From positions 459,939 to 523,938 of the forward strand of contig NZ_JAJQQS010000004.1 of NCBI RefSeq assembly GCF_021228125.1: a stretch of 64,000 nt of DNA, given 5' to 3'. This document shows positions 9,200-17,594 of this stretch, one piece after another (position 1 is the stretch's first letter; every line of letters starts with the position of its first letter). A model generated the notes under the pieces. That model was not told where the DNA came from. It did no database searches and saw only the letters and a list, made by a program, of their open reading frames with translations. This DNA is from Streptomyces albireticuli. Lineage in GTDB: Bacteria > Actinomycetota > Actinomycetes > Streptomycetales > Streptomycetaceae. A program made the translations under genes and the position numbers.

Positions 9200-10942
9200 T
9201 CAGTCCGAACGCTCGGCCGGCACCGGCCGCTCGGCCGGCACGGAAACCTCCGACGCCACCGGTGAAACCACCGCCATCGGTGAGGCCGCCGGCACCGCCG
9301 GCACCGTGTCCGCCGCGCGATCGGCACCGCCTTGGAGTTCGCCCCCGCCGCAGTCCATCGTCTTCGGCAGCCGTGTCGCCGCCACCGCCCCCAGCAGCAA
9401 CAGCCCCGCGCTGATCATCAGCGTCACGTGCAGACCGTGGACGAACGCGTCCCGCGCCGCCACCCGCAGCGCCTCCCCCGCCGGCCCGCCGAGCCGGGAG
9501 GCGACCTCGTAAGCCTCGCCGAGGGAGTGGCTCGCGGCGGCCGATTCGGCGCTCGGCACCCCGGGCGCCCCTGCGACACCGGGCGCGTACGTGGCGTTCA
9601 TGACGCTGCCCAGCAGCGCGATGCCGATGCCCGCGCCGAGCTGGTACGAGGTCTCGCCGATCGCCGCCGCCCCGCCGGCGGACTCCGCGGGGGCCTCGCT
9701 GAGCATGGACTCGTACGCCCCGAAGAGCGTGGTCTCCAGGCCGAAGCCGAGGAGGACGAAGCCGCCCACGAGCACCGTCGGGCGGTCCTGTGTGCCCATC
9801 ACGGTCAGCGAGGCGACCGCCGCCGCGGTCAGCACGAAGCCGAGGGCGACCATCGCGCGCGGGCCGAGCCGCTGGAGCAGCCGGGAGCCGACCAGGCCCG
9901 CGGCCATCGCGGCGAGCGTGAGCGGCAGCAGCCGCAGACCGGTCTCCAGCGGGGTGAGGCCGAGCACGAGCTGGAGGTACTGCGCGGCTATCAGCTCCAG
10001 GCCGACCAGCGCCAGCATGGCCAGCACTATGCAGCCCACCGACGTCCCGAAGGCCGGCCGGGCGAACATCCGGAGGTCGACGAGCGGGTGCGCGCGCCGC
10101 CGCTGCCGGCCGACGAAGAGGACGAGGAGCGCGGCGCCGACCGCGCCGGGCACGACCGTCGCCAGGGTCAGCGGCGGTTCCCCGCCGCCCAGCCGCTTCA
10201 CCGCGAGGACGACGCCGAAGAGACCGAAGGCGGCCATCAGCGCGCCGAGCACGTCCCAGGGACCGTCGCCGTCACCCGTGGACTCGGGCAGCAGCCAGCG
10301 TCCGACGGGCAGGCTGACCGCCATCAGCGGGATGTTGATGAGGAAGACCGAGCCCCACCAGAAGTGTTCGAGGAGGAAGCCGCCGACCAGCGGCCCGCAG
10401 GCGGCGCCCACGGCGGCGACCGCGCTCCACACACCGACGGCCAGCGCCCGCTCCCGCCGGTCGGGGAAGACCTGCCGGAGGATCGACAGCGTCGCGGGCA
10501 TGATCATCGCCCCGCCGACGCCGAGCAGCGCGCGGGCCCCGATGAGCACCTCGGGCGTGGGCGCGACCGCGGCGAGCGCGGAGGCCACGCCGAAGAGCCC
10601 GTAGCCCAGGAGCAGCACCCGGCGGCGGCCGACGCGGTCGCCGAGGGTGCCGAAGAGGATCAGGAGCGAGGCGCAGACGAGGGGGTAGACGTCGACGATC
10701 CACAGCAGCTGGATGGCCCCGGGCCGCAGGTCCTCGGTGACTGCCGGGACGGCGACGTGCAGGACGGTGGCGTCGACGGCGACGAGGAGCAGGCTGACGC
10801 AGAGGACGACGAGCACGGTCCAGCGGTTGGCCCCGGCGCCGCGGCCGGACGACGGGCGCGGCTGACGCCACTGCCCGTACCGGGACCGCTGCCGGGGGAC
10901 GCCCGCCGCCCGTCGGGGGCCGGCCGTGGTCGTCCCGGACAT
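9200..10942 (-). CDS. MFS drug exporter, DHA2 family (14 TM)
   Basis: This 580-aa major facilitator protein starts at ATG 10942, with GGAGG five bases upstream. Fourteen hydrophobic segments are visible from VLVVLCVSLLLVAVDATV onward. The DHA2 motif A appears as GTLGDRVGRRRVLLLG and the motif C-like helix as GVWSAVAAVGAACGPLVGG, with a D in the first helix (VDATVLHVAVPA). This subgroup (QacA/SmvA-like) exports cationic drugs and antiseptics with protons. A roughly 45-residue Arg/Gly/Pro-rich N-terminus and a Pro/Ala/Val-rich C-terminal tail flank the membrane core. No TetR-type regulator is next to it. Confidence 0.92.
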   Translation of the reverse strand: MSGTTTAGPRRAAGVPRQRSRYGQWRQPRPSSGRGAGANRWTVLVVLCVSLLLVAVDATVLHVAVPAVTEDLRPGAIQLLWIVDVYPLVCASLLILFGTLGDRVGRRRVLLLGYGLFGVASALAAVAPTPEVLIGARALLGVGGAMIMPATLSILRQVFPDRRERALAVGVWSAVAAVGAACGPLVGGFLLEHFWWGSVFLINIPLMAVSLPVGRWLLPESTGDGDGPWDVLGALMAAFGLFGVVLAVKRLGGGEPPLTLATVVPGAVGAALLVLFVGRQRRRAHPLVDLRMFARPAFGTSVGCIVLAMLALVGLELIAAQYLQLVLGLTPLETGLRLLPLTLAAMAAGLVGSRLLQRLGPRAMVALGFVLTAAAVASLTVMGTQDRPTVLVGGFVLLGFGLETTLFGAYESMLSEAPAESAGGAAAIGETSYQLGAGIGIALLGSVMNATYAPGVAGAPGVPSAESAAASHSLGEAYEVASRLGGPAGEALRVAARDAFVHGLHVTLMISAGLLLLGAVAATRLPKTMDCGGGELQGGADRAADTVPAVPAASPMAVVSPVASEVSVPAERPVPAERSD

Positions 10943-11105
10943 ACACACCTCCGTGTCATGCGCTCGCCGCCGACCGCGGGCCTTGGGGGACTGTGGACCC
11001 GGGGGTATCGAGGGGAGTGAGTCGACAGAGTACGCGAGTCCCGGCCACGGATACGTGCCACGCGTCACGTCGTCGTCCCTGGCCGGGGGCGTGACGCGCA
11101 TGCTG

Positions 11106-11111
11106 GACAAT
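11106..11111 (+). promoter_or_regulatory. Candidate -10 element, leaderless start
   Basis: GACAAT ends six bases before the GTG of the PIG-V-like gene, and there is no ribosome-binding sequence between them. This is compatible with a leaderless mRNA; no clear -35 is seen. Confidence 0.35.
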
Positions 11112-11117
11112 TGATCG

Positions 11118-12293
11118 GTGACTGATCTCGTTTCTCCCGCCGGTACGGGCGCCGGGGCGGGCGGTGTGCCCGGGGCCGCCGGAGCCCGCGGGGCGCTGCG
11201 CCGCGCGGTGCCCGCGCTGCTGGTGTTCGCGGGAGTGCGGGCGCTGGGGCTGGTGGTGCTCGCGGTGTGGGCCTGGGCGGCGGACCGCGACGCGCACCAG
11301 TTGCTGTCGGCGCGCTGGGACTCCCTCTGGTACTCCCGGATCGCCGAGCGGGGCTACGGCTACACCCTGGAGTTGCCCGGCGGGAAGGTCCACTCCGATC
11401 TGGCGTTCTTCCCGCTGCTGCCGTGGCTGGAGCGGGGGCTGTCGGCGGTCCTGCCGCTCTCGGCCGCCGACGCCGGGCTCCTGGTGAGCGCGGTCGCCTC
11501 GCTCGCCGCGGCCTGGGCGATCTTCCTGACCGGCGACCGGCTGCACGGCCGGCGCGCGGGCGTGGCGCTGGTGGCGCTGTGGGCGGCGCTGCCGGTCGGT
11601 GTCGTGCAGTCGATGGCGTACTCGGAGTCGCTGTTCACGGCGCTGGCCGCGTGGAGCGTCTACTGCGTGCTCACCGGCCGGTGGGTGTGGGCGGGGTCAC
11701 TGGCCGCGCTGGCCGGGCTGACCCGGCCGGTGGGGGCGGCCGTCGTCGCGGCCGTGTGGATCACGGCGGCGGTGGTGTGGTGGCGCGGCGGCGGGCGGTC
11801 GGCGGGCCGGATGCTGCTGGGCGTGGCCCTCGCCCCGCTCGGCTGGCTGGCGTACTTCGCCTGGGTCGGCGCGCGGACCGGCTCGGTGACGGGCTACCTC
11901 GACGTCCAGGGCGGCTGGGGCAACGGCTTCGACGGCGGGGTGGCCTTCGCCTCCTTCATCGGTGAGCGGCTGGCGGGCCCCGCCTGGCCCGCCGGCCTCG
12001 GGCTGCTGATCGGCGTGGGCCTGGTGGTGTGGCTGTATGCGACCGGGGTGCGCCGCGGTGAACCGCTGCCGCTGCTGGTGTACGGGGGCGTGGTGCTGCT
12101 GCTGGCCCTGACGGCCAAGGGGTACTTCGGTTCCAAGCCCCGGCTGATGATGCCGGCGTTCCCCCTGCTGCTGCCGCTCGCGACGGCCGTGGCCCGGCTG
12201 CGGACGGTACGGGCGGTGCTGACGGTGTCTCTGCTGGCGCTGGCGTCGGCGGTCTACGGAGCGTTCTGGCTGCACGGCTCCGGCCCGCCGTGA
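11118..12293 (+). CDS. PIG-V-like multi-pass membrane glycosyltransferase (GT-C fold)
   Basis: This 391-aa integral membrane protein has about ten hydrophobic helices. The loop after the first helix reads ARWDSLWYSRIAERGYGYT and then HSDLAFFPLLPWLERGLS, which matches the PIG-V/GPI mannosyltransferase II-like family (R-W-D-x2-W-Y; F-F-P-L). GT-C enzymes of this type use polyprenyl-phosphate sugars on the outer face of the membrane. The acceptor in Streptomyces is unknown; protein O-mannosylation or a glycolipid are possible. GTG at 11118 is the only start that precedes the first membrane helix; no ribosome site is seen. Confidence 0.8.
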   Translation: MTDLVSPAGTGAGAGGVPGAAGARGALRRAVPALLVFAGVRALGLVVLAVWAWAADRDAHQLLSARWDSLWYSRIAERGYGYTLELPGGKVHSDLAFFPLLPWLERGLSAVLPLSAADAGLLVSAVASLAAAWAIFLTGDRLHGRRAGVALVALWAALPVGVVQSMAYSESLFTALAAWSVYCVLTGRWVWAGSLAALAGLTRPVGAAVVAAVWITAAVVWWRGGGRSAGRMLLGVALAPLGWLAYFAWVGARTGSVTGYLDVQGGWGNGFDGGVAFASFIGERLAGPAWPAGLGLLIGVGLVVWLYATGVRRGEPLPLLVYGGVVLLLALTAKGYFGSKPRLMMPAFPLLLPLATAVARLRTVRAVLTVSLLALASAVYGAFWLHGSGPP

Positions 12294-12650
12294 TCCCGGA
12301 CGTGTTCCCGCCCGTGATCCCGGGCGTGAAGGCACGGGCGACGGCACGCCGGTGAAGGATGGCCGTCGGCCCGGCCCGATGGGTCGGAATTCCCCGCGGA
12401 GAACTCCGGGCGAAGCCCCGGCCAATCGCCGATAAACGGTGACGGGGAATACGAAAGGAACGCGCGGAATCAACCGTTCCCACGGTTCGTCACAATGCGA
12501 CGGCGTTTTTCATTCCGCCCCCGGCACAAGGACGTTGGTCCTCTCCGAACGTGCTGTAAGTCATGTTTGAGACGCATTCCACATCACATCGTCATCACAA
12601 ACAGGCCCGATCGGCCGAAGCCTCCTGTCACGCAATGTAACGTCGATTGA
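12294..12650. other. Intergenic region with candidate promoter
   Basis: No coding sequence is visible in these 357 nt. The first part holds short direct repeats of CGTGATCCCGG type just after the membrane protein stop. The last 200 nt are less GC-rich. TAACGT at 12638-12643 lies seven bases before the GTG of the PAP2 gene, suggesting a leaderless transcript. Confidence 0.5.
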
Positions 12651-13670
12651 GTGCGTACCAAAGACGAGCTCGTCCCACCGGAGGAGCGCCCGACCGAGCC
12701 CGTGCGGCCGCGGATGACCCGTACCCGCCTCGGGATCTTCGTGGCGACCTCCGTGGTCTATCTGGCGATCGTGGTCGGCGTGCTCACCACGTCCTGGCCG
12801 GTGCGGTTCGACTGGCAGGTCATGCTCTTCCGGCCGTACAAGCAGTGGCCGGAGATCCACACCTTCCTCGACTACTTCGTGGTCCTCGGCCAGCGCGGCC
12901 CCACCGCCGTCGCCGTGGCCGCGTGGCTGGGCTGGTGCACCTACAAGCAGAAGACGCTGCGCCCGCTGCTGGTGCTGGGCACGTCGCTGCTGCTGCTCAA
13001 CGCCACCGTCGGCGCCGCCAAGATCGGCATGGGCCGGCTCGGTCCGCACTACGCCACCTCCGTCGGCTCCAACGAGATGTTCGCGGGCGGCGACATATTC
13101 CCCTCCGGTCACACCGCCAACGCGGTGGTGACCTGGGGCGTCCTCGCCTATCTGGCCACCACGCCGAGAACCCGCCGGGTGGCCTCGGTGATCGCCGCGC
13201 TGCTGGCCCTGGGCGTCGGCATGACCACGGTCTACCTGGGCACGCACTGGATGAGCGATGTGACCCTCGGCTGGAGCGCCGGACTGCTGGTCCTGCTCGC
13301 CCTGCCGTGGTTCGAGGCACCGATGGCCGTCGCCGAGACGTGGCTGCTGGCCGGCTGGCACCGCCTCCGGGAGCGCTCCACGCTGGTGCCCGCCGCGGTC
13401 GCCCCGCTCGCCGCCATCGGCGCGCCGCGCGGCCCGGCCGACGACCAGCGGCCCGCCGCCCGCGAGCCCGTGGGCGTCGGCGGCCGTTCGGCGAGCGGCC
13501 CGAGGGTGCCCGAGGGGCGGCCGCACCTGCCGGCCCGGCCGCACACGGCGCGCTCCGAGCGCACCCCGGTCACCCCGACCGGCAGCCGCCGGCCGCCGCA
13601 CTCCGACCGCACGCCGCGCAGCTCGCCGCTCGGCCCCGCCACGGGCCGCGGCCGGACCGTCGGCGGCTGA
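12651..13670 (+). CDS. PAP2-family membrane phosphatase
   Basis: This 339-aa protein has an N-terminal cytosolic stretch, about six membrane helices, and a long disordered Arg/Pro-rich C-terminal tail of roughly 95 residues. The three phosphatase motifs are visible: K-x6-R-x-G in AAKIGMGRLGP, PSGHT, and TTVYLGTHWMSDVTLGW with its catalytic His and Asp. PAP2 enzymes of this kind dephosphorylate lipid phosphates such as undecaprenyl pyrophosphate or phosphatidic acid; the substrate cannot be assigned. The GTG start has no ribosome site but follows a good -10 element. A strong hairpin ends the unit. Confidence 0.88.
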   Translation: MRTKDELVPPEERPTEPVRPRMTRTRLGIFVATSVVYLAIVVGVLTTSWPVRFDWQVMLFRPYKQWPEIHTFLDYFVVLGQRGPTAVAVAAWLGWCTYKQKTLRPLLVLGTSLLLLNATVGAAKIGMGRLGPHYATSVGSNEMFAGGDIFPSGHTANAVVTWGVLAYLATTPRTRRVASVIAALLALGVGMTTVYLGTHWMSDVTLGWSAGLLVLLALPWFEAPMAVAETWLLAGWHRLRERSTLVPAAVAPLAAIGAPRGPADDQRPAAREPVGVGGRSASGPRVPEGRPHLPARPHTARSERTPVTPTGSRRPPHSDRTPRSSPLGPATGRGRTVGG

Positions 13671-13729
13671 GGCCGGCCAGGGACCTCACGGCCCGCGCGG
13701 GTGGTACGCACTCCCCCGCGCGGGCGCAC

Positions 13730-13771
13730 GGCGGCCCCGGGACCCCTTCGAGGAGGGGTTCCGGGGCCGCC
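13730..13771. terminator. Bidirectional hairpin terminator
   Basis: Arms of 17 nt (13730-13746 and 13755-13771) pair with one wobble around an 8-nt loop. It lies between the convergent PAP2 and I78 genes and probably serves both. Confidence 0.8.
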
Positions 13772-13791
13772 GCTCCCGTTCTTACGGCCGG

Positions 13792-14007
13792 TCACCCCTT
13801 CCAGCAGCGCCGCACGGTGCCGTTCTCGACCTCGAAGTTCAGCCGGCCCACCTGGTACTCCATGGTGACGACCGTGCCGGGGGCGAGGGCGCGCACGGTC
13901 GCCCAGCCGCGCTCGCGCGCCCGCCGGGACGCCTCGGCGGCGTCGAGGCCGGTGTATCCCTCGGGGGCGTCGTCGGGTTCGGCGGGGATGTTCGGTAGAG
14001 GTGCCAT
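13792..14007 (-). CDS. Peptidase inhibitor of family I78
   Basis: This small protein has 71 residues from ATG 14007. The C-terminal half carries the I78 pattern: AEASRRARERGWATVRALA, PGTVVTMEYQVGRLNFEVE, then GTVRRCWKG. Family members are small inhibitors of serine proteases. No signal peptide is evident, so this one may be cytoplasmic, although upstream in-frame codons exist. The site before ATG 14007 (GGTGAG) is weak. It is monocistronic, with the hairpin at 13730-13771 behind it. Confidence 0.8.
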   Translation of the reverse strand: MAPLPNIPAEPDDAPEGYTGLDAAEASRRARERGWATVRALAPGTVVTMEYQVGRLNFEVENGTVRRCWKG

Positions 14008-14368
14008 GGGACTCACCGTAGGCCGCCTCCCGCGTCGGTGGAAGCGCCGACAGGCCCATGGTTCCGTCCGCTTCCGGTCCGCCACTGGTCACGCTTCTGT
14101 CACAGAAAACCCGTGCCGGTTTACCGCCGGTCGGCTCACCCGTACGGGCCTTCCGCTATCCCGTGCGCAAGCCGCGTGAATCATCACCGCCGAAAATTCC
14201 GGGCTTCGGGAAATCGGCTTCCATAAAGTCCCGTGGCGTCCCAGGAATTTCTTCGCGTCCCGGAAGCCTCGGAAAGACCGCCTGCCCTTACGGGCCACGC
14301 TTCCCCTTCCCTCGCGGCGGAGGAATTCGGAATGCAGTATTCCGATATCTGCCACCCGGATCCACGGG

Positions 14369-14393
14369 GTTTGACGGGCCGTCGCCGAGGTAC
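14369..14393 (+). promoter_or_regulatory. Possible sigma-B-like promoter of the gas vesicle operon
   Basis: GTTT at 14369-14372 and AGGTAC at 14388-14393 are separated by 15 bases, close to the Streptomyces sigma-B pattern (GNNT-N14-16-GGGTAY) with one mismatch. It lies 19 nt before the gvpO ATG. Gas vesicle genes are known to respond to salt stress in Streptomyces, which fits. No good sigma-70 type promoter was seen here. Confidence 0.35.
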
Positions 14394-14412
14394 CCGGGGC
14401 ACCGAGGATCCC

Positions 14413-14733
14413 ATGACAGACACATCAGATACATCGGGAACATCGGGAAAAAGCCATAAAAACGACAGTGGTGGGCGGGAGCCGACGCCCGTGGAACTTC
14501 TGCGCGCGGCCCGCGAACAGCTCACCGAGCTGACCGGCATGTGCCCCGAGGGCGTCTCCCGCTTCGAGCGGACCGACGCCGGCTGGGTGCTGGAGGCCGA
14601 GGTCACGGAGGTCACCAGGGTGCCCGAGACCATGAGCATCGTGGCGCTCTACGAGGTGACCCTCGACCCGGACGGCCTGCTCACCGGCTACCGCCGCGTG
14701 CGCCGCTACGAGCGCGGGAGGGCCGGGCGCTGA
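14413..14733 (+). CDS. gvpO: Gas vesicle protein GvpO
   Basis: This 106-aa protein starts at ATG 14413 with GAGG five bases upstream. After a Thr/Ser/Gly/Lys-rich N-terminus of about 30 residues, the GvpO domain begins at PTPVELLRAAREQLTELTGM and continues with DAGWVLEAEVTEVTRVPET, MSIVALYEVTLDPDG and GYRRVRRYERG. GvpO is required for vesicle formation in haloarchaea and leads the operon in Streptomyces. It is followed by gvpA after 64 nt, the only real gap in the cluster besides a 2-nt one. Confidence 0.95.
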   Translation: MTDTSDTSGTSGKSHKNDSGGREPTPVELLRAAREQLTELTGMCPEGVSRFERTDAGWVLEAEVTEVTRVPETMSIVALYEVTLDPDGLLTGYRRVRRYERGRAGR

Positions 14734-14797
14734 GGCGCGCCCCCTGCCCGGAGCGGACCACCGCCACGACCGTCCCCACGAGAGGAACAGGTCCGAC

Positions 14798-15214
14798 ATG
14801 AGCGTTGTCCCGGAGCGGCAGTCCGGGGGTGCGGGCGGCACCAGCGGCCTGTACGACGTCCTGGAGCTCGTCCTCGACCGCGGCCTGGTGATCGACGCGT
14901 TCGTCCGCGTCTCCTTGGTCGGGATCGAGATCCTGAAGATCGACATACGGGTCGTGGTGGCCAGCGTGGACACCTATCTGCGCTTCGCCGAGGCGTGCAA
15001 TCGCCTGGACCTGGAGGCCGGCCCGCACCGCAGCCCCGGCCTGCCCGACCTCGTCGGCGAGGTCACCGAGAGCGGCGCCCGGGGCAAGGCCAAGGGCGCG
15101 CTGTCCGGTGCCGCGCAGACCGTCACCGACGCCCTGGGCCAGGCCCGCGAGAAGGGTGAGAGCCGTGTCCGGCGCGCCACCGGCTCCCGCAAGGACAAGG
15201 AGGAGAGCGAGTGA
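14798..15214 (+). CDS. gvpA: Gas vesicle structural protein GvpA
   Basis: This 138-aa protein holds the GvpA core at about residues 17-65: LYDVLELVLDRGLVIDAF, RVSLVGIEILKIDIRVVVAS, VDTYLRFAEA. Canonical GvpA is about 70 residues. The Streptomyces form carries this charged C-terminal extension rich in Gly, Lys and Arg. GvpA forms the ribs of the vesicle wall. Because several GvpA-like paralogues follow (gvpJ, gvpS), assignment as the main shell protein rests on its position directly after gvpO. Its last codons overlap the gvpF start as GTGA. Confidence 0.9.
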   Translation: MSVVPERQSGGAGGTSGLYDVLELVLDRGLVIDAFVRVSLVGIEILKIDIRVVVASVDTYLRFAEACNRLDLEAGPHRSPGLPDLVGEVTESGARGKAKGALSGAAQTVTDALGQAREKGESRVRRATGSRKDKEESE

Positions 15215-15957
15215 CCACCTACGTCTACGGCATCGCCCGCGACGAGCGGGCGGACCCGGCCGGCCCGCCGGAACCGCACGAGCTGCCCGAGGGGCTCACC
15301 GGGGTCGGCGACCCGCCCCGCCCGGTGCGCGTCGTCGGCGGTGGCGGGCTGGCCGCCGTGGTCAGCGACTGCCCCGAGCGGCTGCGGCCCAAGCGCCGCG
15401 ACCTGCTGGCGCACCAGCGGGTGCTGGCCGAGGTGGGCCGGTGGGCCACCGTGCTGCCCATGCGGTTCGGCAGCGTCTCCGACAGCGACGAGAAGGTGCG
15501 CGCGGTGCTCGCGGAGCACGCCGAGCGCTACCGGGAACAGCTGGACCGGCTCACCGGCCGCGTCGAGTACAACGTCAAGGCCGTGCACCGGGAAGAGGTG
15601 GTGCTGCACCTCGTCCTCGCCGGGAACGCCGAGCTGCGCGCACTGGCGGCGGCCAACCGGGCCACCGGCGGCGGCTCGTACGAGGAGCGGCTGCGCTTCG
15701 GCGAGCTGGTGGCGCACGGGGTGCGCGAGCGCGAGGTGCGGGACGCGGCGCTGGTGGAGGACAGCCTGCGGCCGCTGGCCGAGGAGTGCCGGCCCGGCCC
15801 GGAGAGCGCCGGCTGGTTCGTCAACCTCTCCTTCCTGCTCACCCGGCCCGCCGCCGAGCGGCTGCTCACCACGGCCGCCGGGCTGGAGAAGTCCCACCCG
15901 CAGCTGGACCTCAAGGTGCACGGCCCGCTGCCCCCGTACAGCTTCGTCACCCCGTGA
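15211..15957 (+). CDS. gvpF: Gas vesicle protein GvpF (GvpL/GvpF family)
   Basis: This 248-aa protein shows the family pattern: TYVYGIARDE at the start, the central LLAHQRVLAEVGRWATVLPM then RFGSVSDSDEKV, and the ending HGPLPPYSFV. GvpF/L proteins bind nascent GvpA and act in assembly. The GTG at 15211 overlaps the gvpA stop, so translation is coupled. Its stop overlaps the GTG of gvpG in the same way. Confidence 0.95.
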   Translation: MTTYVYGIARDERADPAGPPEPHELPEGLTGVGDPPRPVRVVGGGGLAAVVSDCPERLRPKRRDLLAHQRVLAEVGRWATVLPMRFGSVSDSDEKVRAVLAEHAERYREQLDRLTGRVEYNVKAVHREEVVLHLVLAGNAELRALAAANRATGGGSYEERLRFGELVAHGVREREVRDAALVEDSLRPLAEECRPGPESAGWFVNLSFLLTRPAAERLLTTAAGLEKSHPQLDLKVHGPLPPYSFVTP

Positions 15958-16154
15958 CCTTCGTCGGGTGGGTGCTGCGTCAGGTGCTGGCCGAGGCGGA
16001 GCGCCTGTACCACGACCCGGCGGTCGTCCAGGGGGAGCTCCGGCGGCTGGAGGAGCGGCTGGCGGCCGGGCTGATCGACGAGGAGGAGTTCGACAGGTGC
16101 GAGGACGCGCTGCTCGACCGCCTGGAGGAGGTACGGCGATGGACGACGCCCTGA
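15954..16154 (+). CDS. gvpG: Gas vesicle protein GvpG
   Basis: This 66-aa helical protein starts at GTG 15954, overlapping the gvpF stop by four bases. It matches GvpG: a hydrophobic start (TFVGWVLRQVLAEAERLY), a central QGELRRLEERLAAGLIDEEE, and an ending DRCEDALLDRLEEVRRW. The gene also overlaps the next start by 16 nt. GvpG is a small accessory factor that interacts with GvpF-type proteins. Confidence 0.93.
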   Translation: MTFVGWVLRQVLAEAERLYHDPAVVQGELRRLEERLAAGLIDEEEFDRCEDALLDRLEEVRRWTTP

Positions 16155-16540
16155 CGGGCCCGGCGGGGCGGCTGCCCGCGCCGCCGCCACCGCCCGGCGC
16201 CTCGGCCAACCTCGCCGACATCCTGGAGCGGGTGCTCGACAAGGGCGTGGTCATCGCGGGCGACATCCGGATCAATCTGCTCGACATCGAACTCCTCACG
16301 GTCAAGCTGCGGTTGGTCGTCGTCTCCGTCGACAAGGCGAAGGAGATGGGCATCGACTGGTGGGAGCACGACCCCGCGCTCTCCCCCGGCACCCGCCGGC
16401 GGGACCTGGGCGCCGAGAACGAGCGGCTCAAGGCCCGTATCGCCGCACTGGAGTCACAGGAGACTCAGGGCTCGCAGGAGACGCGGGGCTCACAGGAGAC
16501 GCGGCAGATCCGGGCGGCGCAGGAGACTCAGGAGGAGTGA
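16139..16540 (+). CDS. gvpJ: Gas vesicle protein GvpJ (GvpA-like)
   Basis: This 133-aa protein has a GvpA/J core: NLADILERVLDKGVVIAGD, IRINLLDIELLTVKLRLVVV and SVDKAKEMGIDWWE. The motif GIDWW after the core is typical of GvpJ/M-type minor proteins rather than GvpA. The tail contains an ERLKARIAALE coiled-coil segment and then repeats of SQET, with DNA repeats of about 15 nt. It starts inside gvpG; position after gvpG and before gvpL supports the name. Confidence 0.85.
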   Translation: MDDALTGPAGRLPAPPPPPGASANLADILERVLDKGVVIAGDIRINLLDIELLTVKLRLVVVSVDKAKEMGIDWWEHDPALSPGTRRRDLGAENERLKARIAALESQETQGSQETRGSQETRQIRAAQETQEE

Positions 16541-16542
16541 CG

Positions 16543-17352
16543 ATGACCGACCGCGACACGGCCGCCGGGAGCGGCCCCGATGACGCGCTGCTGTACGCGT
16601 ACGCCGTCGCCCGGGACGCCGACCTGCCCGAGGGTGAGCTGCCCGGGGTCGCGGGCGCGGCCCGCGAACCCGTGCGCGCCGTACGGCAGCAGGGGCTGGT
16701 GGTGCTGGTGGGAAGCGTCCCGGCGGCCGAGTTCGACCAGGCGCCGCTGCGGGAGCGGCTGGAGGACCTCGGCTGGCTGGAACGGGTCGCGCGCGGCCAT
16801 CAGCGGGTGGTCGACGCGGCCGCGGCGCGCGCGTGTGTGCTGCCGCTGCGGCTGGCGACCGTCTACCGCGACGAGCGCGGGCTGCGGCGGATGCTGGCGG
16901 CGGGGCGGTCCGAGCTCGACGCGACCCTCGACCGGCTGGACGGCCGCGCCGAGTGGGCCGTCAAGGTCTGGACCGGCCCCGGCCGGCCAGCGGCGGACGG
17001 GCCCCGCCCCCGGGGCTCCGGGGGCTCGGGCCGGGACTACCTCGCCCGGCGGGGCGCCGAGCGGCGGGCCCGCGAGGCGGACCGGCTGCGCGCGGAGGAG
17101 GCGGTCGCGCACGTCCACGCCGCGCTGCTCACCCTGGCCGAGGAGGCCAGGCTGCACCCGCCGCGGGACGCCCGGCTCTCCGGACGGCCCGGCCGCAACC
17201 TCCTCAACGCCGCCTATCTGGTGCGGCGCGAGCGCACCCGGGCGTTCCGGTCCGCCGCCGGGGCGTTCGCGGACCGCCGGGACGGGCTGCGGGTGGAGCT
17301 CTCCGGGCCCTGGGCGCCGTACTCCTTCGTCGCGCCCCGGGAGACCCCGTGA
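16543..17352 (+). CDS. gvpL: Gas vesicle protein GvpL (GvpL/GvpF family)
   Basis: This 269-aa second member of the GvpL/F family has LLYAYAVARDADLP near the start, WLERVARGHQRVVDAAAARA, VLPLRLATVYRDERGLRRML and the family ending GPWAPYSFVA. A Gly/Pro/Arg-rich loop at about residues 145-170 is an insertion relative to gvpF. ATG 16543 is chosen over the in-frame GTG two codons upstream because CAGGAGGAG precedes it at proper distance. Its stop overlaps the gvpS start. Confidence 0.93.
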   Translation: MTDRDTAAGSGPDDALLYAYAVARDADLPEGELPGVAGAAREPVRAVRQQGLVVLVGSVPAAEFDQAPLRERLEDLGWLERVARGHQRVVDAAAARACVLPLRLATVYRDERGLRRMLAAGRSELDATLDRLDGRAEWAVKVWTGPGRPAADGPRPRGSGGSGRDYLARRGAERRAREADRLRAEEAVAHVHAALLTLAEEARLHPPRDARLSGRPGRNLLNAAYLVRRERTRAFRSAAGAFADRRDGLRVELSGPWAPYSFVAPRETP

Positions 17353-17594
17353 CATCCGTGCCCGTGACGGGCCCGCCCGCCGGGCGGGGCGAGCTGTCCC
17401 TGCTGGACGTCCTCGACCGGCTGCTGGCGGGCGGTGTCGTGATCGCCGGTGACCTCACGCTGCGGATCGCCGACGTCGATCTCGTACGGATCGACCTGCA
17501 CGCCCTCCTCGGCTCGGTGGGCGGCACCGTGCCCGCGCCGTGGGAGCCGTGCGAGCCGTGCGACGGCCCCGGGCGGGACGGAGGGGCGCCGTGA
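17349..17594 (+). CDS. gvpS: Gas vesicle protein GvpS (GvpA-like)
   Basis: This 81-aa GvpA-like protein has the core LSLLDVLDRLLAGGVVIAGD, LTLRIADVDLVRIDLHALL and GSVGG. It is shorter than the other two GvpA-like proteins and ends with a Cys/Pro-rich tail (PWEPCEPCDG). GTG 17349 overlaps the gvpL stop and its own stop overlaps the gvpK GTG. The name follows the usual Streptomyces order J-L-S-K. Confidence 0.85.
   Translation: MTSVPVTGPPAGRGELSLLDVLDRLLAGGVVIAGDLTLRIADVDLVRIDLHALLGSVGGTVPAPWEPCEPCDGPGRDGGAP

Noticed and set aside
12561..13601. 346-codon minus-strand frame opposite the PAP2 gene
   Set aside because: Antisense shadow; the plus-strand frame has all three PAP2 motifs.
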